From Zantedeschia hybrid cultivar (Eukaryota > Streptophyta > Magnoliopsida > Alismatales > Araceae): DNA of 64,000 bases. Below are positions 30,972-43,012 of this stretch, one piece after another. The stretch spans positions 13,426,234 through 13,490,233 of the forward strand of contig JARZZO010000014.1 in NCBI GenBank assembly GCA_030544215.1. Reading direction: 5' to 3'. A model generated the notes under the pieces. The model had not been told where the DNA came from. It ran no database searches and saw only the letters and a program-made list of their open reading frames with translations. The translations under genes were made by a program, and so were the position numbers. The first letter of the stretch is position 1. Every line of letters begins with the position of its first letter.

Positions 30972-32288
30972 TGTAGACACGCTAATTTTGACGTCATTTC
31001 GAGTAAATTTCATATCATATAATAATGCCTCGAAATGGTCTGATAATTAATCATTAATTAATTTTTATTAATCTTTTTAAGTGTCGGGTTTAACAGATGT
31101 GTTTAAGTTAATCAATTGAATTGATTTTAGCTCAAATTTGAGTTAAAATATGAAGAATTCTAAAAGACGTCGACCTGTGTGGACGCGATTTAGACTTTAT
31201 TCTTATTTTAACGTTTAAATTTGAATTTTAATTAATTAATTAATTAACTAAAAGGCGTCTGTGAAGGTCGACGCGTTTTAGGTTTCCTAAGTGATTTTAA
31301 CTTCTCTTCCGGATGTTTATCCTTATCTTAATTAGTGTAAAAGACGTCTACACATGTGGACGCGTTTTACCTAATAAAGATAAAGATAAGTTTTCCCAGA
31401 TATTTATCCTTATCTTAATTAATATGAAAAGCGTCAGCCAAGGTGGACGCGTTTTAGATAATTACAGATAAAGATGAATTAATCAGTATTTATCTGTCGG
31501 TTAAGATGGATAAATTCGGGATTTTTCAATATTAATCTCGAACGCAAGAAATGCCTATAAATACCCTGCATGTTGAAGAGTAAAAAAAAAAAGAAGAGAA
31601 TTGAGTTGAGTTGAGCCATAGCGAGTTGAAGATTGAAGCAACGTCGGAACGCCGGAGCGCTGCCATTTCCAGAAGTCGGCGTCCCTTTCAAGATCTTCAT
31701 CCTTTCAAAGCTTCAACCGACTGGGCATAAGTTTTTCATTACTGCATTTTCATTTTCATCTTCGTTAGTTTCATTCTTCATATTCACTTCATGCAAACAC
31801 ACACCACAGCACAATCTTTCAAAGACCTACTTGATCTAAGGGGTTTCAAAGCCATTTAAAAAAGTAAGTTTGCTGTTTTAAATATGCTTAACATCATGAT
31901 TAGTTCAGATACTGCTTCTACTTAAATTCTCATCATTGTTCCTTCGTTTTCTGTTTCTGTCTCTGCTGCATTCAACAACAACAAGAGATCAAAAGGGGGA
32001 AATCAAGCTCAAAGCCAAAAAGACTTCTGGACGATCCTCAACCTCAAATTCCACAGCAAGAACAAAGAAGCAAAGAAAGGGCTCTCTTTCTTCAGCCGGC
32101 TGAGGAAGGGGAACCAAGGACTCAATCTTCCGCGTTTGAAAGGTAGGCGATCATATCTCTTTTGAAACTTTTTTAAGTTAAAAGTTTCTGGCGATCACTG
32201 CACTTTAGTTGCTGTTTTTAATAGGTTAGTTTACACTAAACAACATAGATATTTCATGTTAATCACACGGTCATTCTAAGCACCTACA
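30972..32288 (+). repeat. Element C 5' LTR
   Basis: It is 1317 bp, TGTAGACACG to CACCTACA, with four palindromes (about 31161-31192, 31250-31282, 31341-31372, 31430-31455) and a TATA box at 31556. It lacks the extra three palindrome units that make B's LTR about 115 bp longer. Confidence 0.95.
31556..31563 (+). promoter_or_regulatory. TATA box of element C 5' LTR
   Basis: TATAAATA at the position equivalent to 6869 in element B, in a context (GCCTATAAATACC) shared by all B and C LTR copies. Confidence 0.7.
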
Positions 32289-32295
32289 GCTTTTT

Positions 32296-32317
32296 TGGCG
32301 ATCACGGTGGGACTTGG
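32296..32317 (+). other. Primer binding site of element C, tRNA-Arg-like
   Basis: It is identical to the B site (TGGCGATCACGGTGGGACTT), again seven bases after the LTR end. Confidence 0.65.
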
Positions 32318-33320
32318 TCTCGCCATCTTTTAGTTTCTTTTTGTTCTTGCTATCATCATATCGGGCACCCACGGTGCACCATTTGTGTCTCTGGACACGT
32401 CCTCACCAATTGGTGAGTGTTTAGTTTAATTAATTTCCCTCGTGCACCACGTGCACACCCCAGTGACAAGATCTTGCCCCCCCCTTGATTAACTCAAAAA
32501 GCTGTTTTTGTGATAAAAATGGTGTGTGATTGATTGTTTTTCTAGTTGTTAGTTAGTAAACCATCCTGTTTAAAATCTGGAACTAAAAATTTTGCATGAG
32601 TCGATTGTTTACTGCTTTTTTATCTCGTTTGAGGAGGATTCAACCCAGAAAATCCTCCTGGAAAATTGTTTCTGCGAACTGAAAAGCGTCCATGATTGCT
32701 GACGCGTTTCAAAACCGCGTCAACACCCCTAGACGCCTTTCAGGCTTCACAGTTTCTCTGTTGTCTGCATCTGCTTCTGCGAAAAATTAAGTTCTGTTTT
32801 GAATAGCGTCGACTACCATCGACGCGATTCAGACAGTTTCTTAATTTTTTTCAGTTTCCAGATTTTTGTGTTTTGAGTGCTAGCTACCCATTACTTACTA
32901 AGCATTAGAAGCCATCCAGGCCGCAGGACATACGCATTGAGGCCAATACCCTCCTCTTCTTAGGAACACATTACTCGACGTCAGCAACTCTCTCTGATTG
33001 GGTTGGTCCCTTGATCAGACTAGAGAAGTTGACGTTGAGACCTCCATAAGTCCCCAAAATCAAGGTATTCCTCCTTGATCATCGGGCTGGTTGTACCAAT
33101 TGAAGTCCTGGTTAGATTCTGAAAGCATTGTGAGAGAAAGCCTTAGAGAATAACGGTGGAAATTGAACTGAAACTAGGATCCTTTCCCTGAGCGAAATTG
33201 TGGTTTAATCCAATTCAAATAACTCAACAAGGAATCCTAAAATCACGTTAAGCATCCACTTGTTTGATTAATCTCTGTACAACTTGTTTGATTAAATCTT
33301 TGAAAAGGGAATCTAACACC
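32318..33320 (+). other. Untranslated leader of element C
   Basis: A non-coding leader nearly identical to B's. The palindromes at about 32680-32712, 32712-32745 and 32806-32832 have the same arms as in B, but the centre of the first differs (CATGATTGCT against CAGTATAGCT). Confidence 0.7.
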
Positions 33321-36300
33321 ATGTTGCTACGATCAGGTAGGGACTTGAGTGTGGCTCCAGACGCCATGGTTAATTACAAGGGAGATGCTAATGCCCCTCG
33401 GGATTCTGAATACAACTATGAGAGTGGGAGAGATGCTGATGCCTCCCGTAGTTCTATCCCCATTCCATATCGTCTAGATGGGAATGTTCGGACACCTCTT
33501 TTGCCTCCACGTGATCAATATCCTGATCCTCTTCCGCATGAATATGCGATCCCTAATCCTGATCTTGAGGGGGACATGAATCAGAATGATCCCTCATCCT
33601 CTGATCCTACGGATCTCATCAATGCTCTGGGAGTTCTTGCCTCCCGACTGGACCCTCAGCAGTTCGAGGCGATCCAATCTATTTTGAAGGGGAAGGCACC
33701 CATGCAGCCTGCCGAGCCGAACCCTGTGGCTCCCCCTGCTGTTCCTCAGCAACCTTCTTTTCCTCCTCCTTGTATCCATCAGGCCGTGGAGGGCCTTCAT
33801 ATTACTTCTCGGCCAGCTGGGCCGCAGCTTTCATCATCTAGGCAACCGGCTAGACCGCAAACGCCTGCTTATCAAAATGCCCTCGGGCATGGCGGAAGCT
33901 TTGCCGGACCTCCCCTCTATTGTCCACCCTGCCCAACGTACTCTAGGCAGCAGGCCTACCAAGTACCTCCTCCTCCTCCTCCTCCCCAGGCAGATCTGAC
34001 CACACAAACGCTGCTGGCCAAAATGGAGCGTATGGATGAGCAATTTAATAACCTCCAAAAAATGATGGGGGTCAAAGCTGTGCCAGAGATCAGTTTACCG
34101 AGCCTGCCAGTATTCCATCTGCCACCCTCTGAAATGCCAGTGTACCGAAAGTACAACGGTACTGGTAACCCCTTCACACATCTGAAGGAGTTCATGTATG
34201 AATCCTCTTTCTGGCAGAACGATAAGAGGTCGTTGGCCTTCTTGTTCAGGAGATCTCTAGAGGGACCAGCCCTCGAGTGGTTCTTTTCCCTGGAACCCTC
34301 AGAAGTAGAGGATTACGGTATCGTTTCACGCAAATTTATTCAACGATACCAGGACAGAGTTGCACCCTCCTTGTCTATCACGGACCTCATTGCAGAAAAG
34401 ATGAAACCTGATGAGGAGTTTGTCAGTTTTGCTGACAGGTGGCGGGGTCTGGCTGAAAAAGTGAAGGATCACTTGTCCGAGTCCGAACAAGTGAAGATGT
34501 TAATTTCTAATGCCACGCCCCAGTTCAAGCTCGTCCTCTCCTTGAACAATTTGACTAACATGGCAGAGCTCTATAAAAGAGCACGGTACTGCCAGAATGC
34601 TTTCAAGGACGCTATATTCTCTAGTGTCTTTGATCCTCATAGACCTAGCAGGCCTCCGCCTCGGAAGCCTGCAGTGCCAAACTCTTCCAGCACAGGTCCG
34701 ACTACTGAGGGCACGCTCTCTCATGAGCAAGTGAGTACCATGAACAATAACTCACCCCAGTTCGTGAGGAGTCAGCAGCAGTACCAGAGGCCACAGCAGC
34801 AAGGGTACAGACAGCAGCAGAACCCCCAGTACCAACAACAGTATCAGCGGCCCCAGCAGCCGAATCAGAATCAGAACCAGCAACAGCTACAGCAACAGCC
34901 ACAACGGCAACAGCAGTACCAGCAACCCCAGCAGCAGCAGTATCAGCAGCAACAACAGCCACAGTACCAGCCGCGCGCACCGCCGGCGTACCACAATGTC
35001 CCTCCTCCTGGTGACTACAACCAGCAGAGGAGACCTCCAGGCCCGAAGAGGGCAGAATACCCGGCTCTCCCAGAATCCTTGGCCGATATCTTCAGTGCTT
35101 TAATGGCAGCCAATGCCTTAGTTTTGCCAAGGGAAAAGGCCGTCTGGCCTCAAAATGCCGATACGTCCAGGTATTGCTACTTCCATAGGCAACCTGGGCA
35201 TACCATTGACACCTGCTTCCCATTCAGAGATTATATTCATGATCTCAACGAGCAGGGCGGCATAGACTGGGAGGAAATGAAGAAATACATAACAGCCCTG
35301 AAGGCGAGGAGACCGCAACAGCAGCAGCAGCAGCAGCAAGCAAGACCACCGGCACAAGCAGCAGCACCACCCAACATGGGCATAGTGCAGAATCCACTCC
35401 CGGAGCACCAGAACCAGAACCAGGTTGCTCCCATTCTAACGAACAGCCAGTCTGAGGCTGGTCGTGGGCAACAATGGAGGATAGAGGACTCTTCCTCTCT
35501 CTATTCAACGGGTCACGTTCAAAGTACCGCAGAGCGACTACCACGCCGCACCATCCACATACCCAGACCACAACCCGTCACCATCACCCCTCTACCCACA
35601 CCCACATATCACTCGCCCTCACCCGATAACCCACTACCACTACCCACCTTCCTTAGACCCATTGCGCCCCGCACTCCTACGCCTCCATCATATACCCCTC
35701 CGCAAACCAATAACGCGCCCCTTTTACCATCTAGGCCATTATTACGCATACCATTTCCTATTTCACCCGCTACCACCACCTACCCAGATATGCCCCAACC
35801 ATCCAGACCGCTATTACGCGTACCATTCCCCACTTCGCCAACCACTTACCCATCTACCATTCAACCCTCTAGGCCTTTAATCCGCACCGCGCCATCACCA
35901 CCTAACCCAACGCCACCACCTACGCATCAACCCTCCGCATCACTTACGCCACCCGACTCTGCGGTACTCAAGGTGTCACCCGGATCCTCCACGGTCGAGG
36001 AACATGCGCTCCGGAGTGGAAGGATTTTCAACAAGGTCTTTCCTCAGTCCACAGTCAGAGACGGCCCATCACAGCCGACTGAGGAAGCCCATAATGAAGA
36101 GAGTGCACCAGGCACTCAATATGACTTGTTGAAACATCTGGACAAAACACCGGCACGGATCACTGTACTTGAATTGATTAAAAGATCCAAGATTCACCAA
36201 GAAGCCTTAATGGAATACCTACAGAAGGTGATGGTTAACGAAGACGTGCCGGTAGAGAAAATTGCAGCACTACTAGTTCCTCAGGGGGATCAGCCCTCAA

Positions 36301-37835
36301 TTACATTTCACACATCGGAACTAGCACCGCCAGCCGCCAGAAGCATGGCTCTGAGCATCACGGTCAATATCTGCAAAAAGGCCGTGGATGCATGCTTGGT
36401 TGATACAGGGGCTTCAATTAACGTTTTACCTCCGAAGACCCTGGAGCTATGCAGTGTGCCCAAGGAGAAATGGCTGCCTAGCCCCATCTCAGTTACGGCA
36501 TATGACAATTCTACCCGTTCCCCTCTGGGAATGGTTTATTTAAAGGTGGAGCTAGGTCCAGTAAGTCATGCAGAGGTCGAATTTCATATTCTAGAAATCG
36601 ACCCTTCCATAAATGCCATTCTGGGACGTCCTTATATCAAAACTCTTGAGGCGATTCCTTCTACGAATCACCAATGCCTCAAATTCCCTTACAAAGGACG
36701 AATTATTAAAGTGACGAGCATGCCGATCCTTGCTGCTGCTCATACATTGAATATTAAATCTGCTGTTTTACCTGGCCGACAACCTTTTCTGTCGGTATTA
36801 CAGGTTTACCGTCCAGTGGCTGATCCTTTGAAAGCCGCTACCATTTCTCCATACCCATTAAATGCTATCAAAAGGGGGAACTGCATGAGTACCCCAGGAT
36901 GGAGAATCATGATGAAGAACGGCTATCAGCCTGGGAAAGGTCTGGGCACACAGTTGCAAGGCAGGACCACTCCTGTTAAAGATCATCGGGCAGTACCTGG
37001 AAGCGGTCTGGGCTATAGGCCGAGGAAACTAAAGCAAGATCTGGTTCAGAAAGCAGAAACCGAAGATGGTCAAGAAATCTTGGAAACAATGTCCACACCA
37101 CTGAAAGAAGGCCGAGATCCCTTAACATGGACTCTATATACACACTTTGTGAAAGGGCCCATACTTAGTCACGACAACACGGTGGTCATTACTTCATGTT
37201 TTGACTTCCATGACATATATGGGAGGGATTTGGCCAGACATTGCTCCTAATTACTTACGTACCAATCCTTGGAGGCTTTGCGGCCTATGAAAAGGAGGAA
37301 ATTCCATGACCCTGAATGCGAATGGTACAGATGGTTCGACCTGAGGGACCTATACATAGCACTGAACAGACTATTTCTGGATCCTGCAGAACCCAAGTGG
37401 CCACCGCAGATTGACGAGCTAATTGAGAGCCCTGGTGCAATCTTTGATAAGCGGATACTGTTGTCCGAACAAACTGATGAAGGGGAGCCAGATGACCCCT
37501 ATGAAGCTGGTTATACAACAGATCTGCTCTGGAGGGGGACATATCCTTCACATGTCTTCATGCTCCATACTCTTCTTCGTACACTACTCTTGACCCCGAC
37601 TTGGTCGCGGGTCATAATTGAAGATATTCCACGGGCCCCGCCCATTATGATTACTCTGTCCCCTCGGGACTTTATTCCACAACCTCCTCTCGACCTAAAG
37701 AGGATGTATGATTTGATCTGGGACATATTGCTATATGATCCCCCTAATCCTCTGGCCTTGGTGCCACTTCCTCCGTCTGATTCTCCTTCCATTTGTATTC
37801 ACTCCTGCTTCATGTATAATTCCTCTGATATCTAA
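33321..37835 (+). pseudogene. gag-pro: Element C gag-protease-G-patch ORF, one nonsense codon
   Basis: It has the same domain order as element B: gag capsid, Gln-rich linker, knuckle-like CYFHRQPGHTIDTC, Pro-rich linker, protease DTGASINVLP and G-patch GYQPGKGLG. The frame is open from the ATG at 33321 to TAA at 37248-37250, where B has GAA, and then open again in the same frame to 37835. Gag, protease and G-patch would still be made; the C-terminal part and any passage into pol would be lost. In B the frame continues about 210 bases further. Confidence 0.92.
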
Positions 37836-37894
37836 AAGAAAACGCCAATTTTACAACAAATTCTTCCCAAATCATTATCGAGGAAACATCTTAC

Positions 37895-40800
37895 TTGTCC
37901 GATTACACCCCATCGCGCGGGTCCGTCGGTCAAGATTCTCTCCTAGATCTACTCTGTCCCTCCCCACAGGAGGATTCCCCTGTATTTCCACCTGTATCCC
38001 AGGATTTTCATCCTGCTTCATCTTCATTAGGTTATGATAGGCAGTTTAGTGAAGTTAGGAAGTCTAGTTTTAGGCAGGTTAGGAAGTCTAGGAAGCCTAA
38101 GGGTAGGCAAATTCCAGAAAGATACCTCCAGGATTTGGCTGATAAATGTTCCTTTTGCTCTTTAATCCCTCAGCTGTTAGAAGATCCAATTCAGATGCCA
38201 GAAGATTATACAGATGATGAGTCAGTCAATGATGGGTACGGGGTATATGAGTTAGTACATGAAAAGGACCCCATTGTTGAAGATGAGGAAGATGATGAGG
38301 ACGCAGCTGAGGCATATACCAGTGGAGTGAAGAGATTTGATGAACCCTCAGCTGCCGTCGAAGAGCCCACCAAAGAAATAAACTTAGGGACTGAAGACGA
38401 ACCTAAGGTTGTCCTCGTCAGTAAAAATCTTTCTACAGAGGATGAGAAGGCAATGGTACAAGTGCTTAAGGATTATAAGGACACTTTCGCCTGGAGTTAT
38501 GAGGATGTGCCGGGGTTAGACTCATCTTTAGTTGAACACAGGTTAACATTAAAGGATGGAGCTAATCCGGTCAAGCAGAAATTAAGGCGATTCCACCCAC
38601 AAATGGCTTTAAAGATGAAGGAAGAGGTCGACAAATTACACAAAGCCAAATTTATTAGAGTTGTCCTTTATCAACAATTGGTGGCCAATATAGTCCCGGT
38701 TATGAAAAAGGACGGGAAGGTCAGAATTTGCATTGACTTCCGCGATCTGAACCGGGCGTGTCCTACAGACGATTTTCCATTGCCTCATATTGATGTACTC
38801 ATCGATAATACTGCTGGCTATGAGACGTTATCATTTATGGATGGATTTTCAGGATATAATCAGATTAAGCTGGCAGAAGAGGATCAAGAGAAGACTTCAT
38901 TCACTACACCTTGGGGAACATATTGTTATGTCGTCATGCCATTTGGATTGAAGAACGCTGGAGCCACTTATCAAAGGACTATGATGGCAATATTTCATGA
39001 CATGATGCATATAGATTTGGAAGTGTATGTGGATGACTTATTGGTTAAGTCTAAAACGAAGGCTGAACATGCCAAAGTTTTGGCAAGGGTATTAGAGAGA
39101 TCAAGAGAGTATCAGTTGAAGATGAACCCCAAGAAATGTGTATTCGGGGTATCTTCAGGGAAATTGCTTGGATTCATTGTCAGCAAATGGGGAATTGAGA
39201 TCGATCCCAATAAGGCGAAGGCTATCAGAGAAATGCCACCTCCCAAAAACTTGAAAGAATTGAGAGGATTAATCGGGAGGTTACAATTTATTCGCCGTTT
39301 TGTCTCCCAACACTCACAAAGGTGTAAGCCGTTTTACGAGCTTACCAAGCCAGGAGTCAAATTCAATTGGGACGATAAGTGTCAGGAGGCATTTGATGGA
39401 TTAAAGGACTATTTGGCAAGTCCTCCTGTTTTGAGACCACCATCTCCAGGCAAACCATTGATACTTTATATTTCAGTCCTGGATGATGCAGTGGGGGCTG
39501 TCCTAGCACAAGAAGATGAAGTAGGAAAAGAGAGGGCAGCCTACTATCTCTCTAAACTTCTCAACCCCGCTGAACAGAGATACTCGGCGATGGAGAAAAC
39601 ATGTGCAGCATTGGTTTGGGTTGTGCAGAAATTGAAGCATTATTTTCTGGCCCATGAAGTCCACCTCATCGCTAGGATGAATCCGATCAAATTCCTTCTG
39701 GAGAAATCTGTTCTTACTGATAGGTTAGCGCGATGGCAAAGCTTTCTATCTCAATTCGATATCATTTATATTCAACAGAAAGCGATCAAGGGCTATGCCA
39801 TAGCAGAACATCTCGCTCATCATCCCCTTCCTCGATTTGATCCAGTGCGATCAGAGTTTCCGGATGAGGAACTGATGTCCGTAAATCAAATCAGAGATGA
39901 TATGTGGACTCTGCATTTTGACGGAGCTCTGAATTCTCATGGAAAGGGGATCGGTATCGTTCTGTTATCACCTGAAGGTATCACCATTCCACAAGCCTTT
40001 CAGCTTGACTTTCCAGTCACCAACAACATAGCTGAATACGAGGCACTTCTTGCTGGTCTCGAGGCTGCTCATTTCCATGGTGTCACTAAACTCAGGATTG
40101 TGGGTGATAGCCAATTAATTCTTCGCCAAGTGCTGACCAAGTATCGAACTCTTGATCCCAAGCTTAAGCCATATCAAGAACTTACTTCTGCTTACTCAAA
40201 GCTTTTCACAAAGTTGATCTTTGTCCATGTCCCTAGAAATCAAAACATCCTAGCTGACGCTCTAGCTTCACTTGCATCTTCCTTGATTTTCCTATCAACA
40301 AGCAATCTGAATCAATCATAGTTCATAGGCGTCTTTCACCTGCCGTGAAAGATCCTTCATTTCTTAGAACTAAGGAGAAGTTGCTGAAGAAATTCAGAGA
40401 TGGGAATATTGTGGAGAAAAGAGAAATCATGTTGATGGAGCTGTTAGAAGAGATGGATGATGAACAGAAGCCATGGTATTATGAAATTGCAAAATATTGT
40501 GAAGATCAATCGTATCCTGAAGAAGCTACAACTGAGGAAAAAAGAGCTATCAAGAGAGTTGCTCAACGATACACCCTAGTTGGGGGAGCACTGTACAAAA
40601 GAGGTTTTGATGGAGTTCTTCTGAGATGTTTAGACGAAGATGAGCTTTGGAGGGTTATGGAAGGAGCGCATAGTGGAGTTTGTGGTGGCCATGTCAATGG
40701 ACAGATGCTAGCAAAGAAGATCCTTAGACAAGGATTTTATTGGCCAACCATGGAAGAAGATTGTGTAGGATATGTCCGTAGGTGTGCCAAGTGTCAACTT

Positions 40801-41733
40801 CACGCCGACAAAATTCATTCCCCTGCATCTTCACTCCATCCTGTTTCCTCCCCATGGCCTTTCTCCATGTGGGCTTTCGACATTATTGGACCTCTTGGTA
40901 ACCCAGATTCCGGCATCAAGCAAAAATCTTTCATTCTCACGGCAACGGAATACTTCACCAAGTGGGCAGAAGCTGAAGCATACGTGGAGATCAAAGCATC
41001 AACCGTCTGCAAATTCATCATGAAGAACATCATCACAAGATTCGGAATTCCAAGTACCATCGTCACCGACAACGGACCGCAGTTCGTGTCACAGGAATTA
41101 AAGGACCTCTGCAACAGGTACAAAATTGCATTGCATCATTCATCTCCTTATTATCCGCAAGGCAATGGCCAAGCAGAGGCAACTAATAAGACTTTGATAA
41201 AAATTATCAAAAAGACGTGTAAATCTAACAAATTCGCAGATTGGCCAGAAAAATTGGTTGAGGCTCTATGGGCCTACCGAACTTCAATCCGCACGCCTAC
41301 TGGACAAACTCCTTATTCCTTAACATTTGGAATGGAGGCGGTAGTTCCATATGAGATCCTTATACCGTCATTAAGAGTACAATTGAACAAGGAATTTTCC
41401 ATTGATGAACATCGTTCAGCACTTCTTGCTCAATTGGAACTTTTAGACGAGAAAAGATGGTCAGCTGCTAATCATGCAAAAGTTTATCAAAACAGATTAG
41501 CACGTTTTTATCAAAAGAAAGTCATTGAACGAAAGTTCAAAGTCGGTGAAATGGTCGTTAAAAGAATTTTTGTAAAACCTGGTGGTCCGCGTTCTAAGCT
41601 CCAACCCAACTGGGAAGGACCTTATGCTGTATCGCACGCTTATCCTGGTAATGCTTATCGTCTTATTAATGCAGAAGGAGAAGAGCTAAATCATCCCTGG
41701 AATGGTTTACATCTTAAGAAATACTACCCTTAG
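37895..41733 (+). pseudogene. pol: Element C pol, frameshifted between RNase H and integrase
   Basis: RT (YVDDLL), both RNase H domains and integrase are all present with their acidic residues. One base is missing in the run near 40280 (TCTTCCTTG against TCTTCTCTTG in B), ending the first frame at 40321; the integrase frame runs from 40345 to 41733. The C-terminus is complete here, ending WNGLHLKKYYP, eleven residues beyond B's premature stop. The RT residues around LYQQLVANI differ from the LYPQWVANI of B. Confidence 0.93.
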
Positions 41734-43012
41734 GTTAAAGAGTCGATCAGTATGGTACAAAGACCAGTGGAATCAGAAAATTTATAAACTCAAATTTCTT
41801 TGTTAGTCTGAATAATTTAACTTCAAACCCATTACCGCACACACTGACACGTTTGATTCGTGAGTAACAAGAGATGCCAAGTCCTTAAGAATATCAAAAG
41901 CTTGACTAAGAGTGTAAAGTACAAATCATTCCTTTTAAAGTAAAATTCTGTTTTACACTCGGCCCATGATGTCGGAACGAGGTTTAGAATAGACTACCAA
42001 GAATACCCGCCATCTTAGTAGGAGGCCGTCATAAAAAAATGGGGGAGATCCGTTCCAAAGCAAAGAAAAGAAAAGAAAAGGATAGAAAAGCAAAAGCAAG
42101 GCAAAAAGCCAAATGTCTAATCAAAAGGCCAATACACTACAAACGTCACATCAAGGCCATGAAATGAAACAAAAGGGAACGCAAGGTCGATAAATACCCC
42201 GGAAAGAAAATGACCGAACCCCAACAGATATTAGGGTTGGAAAGGGACATCTTTTTAAGTCTCCGGAACTTTCTCATGGGCTTTCTAAATCTATTCTTCT
42301 TTTCTTTCTAAAGATGTGTACTTCAAGCTTAAGGAATGGCTTAGATTGACTAAGGGTCAAATCATCAAATGGGATCACGAATGGAAACACAAGTTCAAAC
42401 ACGATGGGTTTTAAGTTAAGTTGTTAAAGAACAATTTGGAAATTAAGTTAATAAATGAATATGATCTTTTGATCTAAGTACCATACTGGTCTTTTAGTCA
42501 AAAACAAAAAAAAATATACATAAGTCAAAAATTCAAAAAAAATGTATATGTCAAAAATTCAAAAAAAAGTATATATGTCAAAAAAAAAAATTCAAAAAAA
42601 TGTACATTTTTCAAAATCTAAAAAAATACATATTTCAAAACCCAAACAAAAATGAATATTTCAAAACCACAAAAATATTTCAATTAGCATTTGCTTGTTG
42701 CATTTAATGTGTTTCACTTCTTTTATTTTTCAGTGAGCATCTGTTTGCTTGCATGTTGCATTTTGCTTAAGTCTGATTATTCTTATTACCTTTGTTAATA
42801 AAGGCTATGCCCCTTGACTATTTATTCGAGGAAAAGATTGATTAACTATTTGTTTGGTCAGGCAAGGGGCTAAGCCTAAATAGATACTTAACCTGTTTGC
42901 TAAGTATTGTACAGATAAGCACAGGAACACGAGATTGGAGCCCAAAAGTTTCATGTATATATCAAAAGTGTTTTGTACATGATACATAGAAAGAAAAGAA
43001 GTACATAAGCCC
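41734..43012 (+). other. Element C non-coding stretch between pol and gene P
   Basis: It contains the polypurine-like tract (42033-42048) and a short A-rich tandem array (42500-42680) equivalent to those of A and B. No gene seen. Confidence 0.7.
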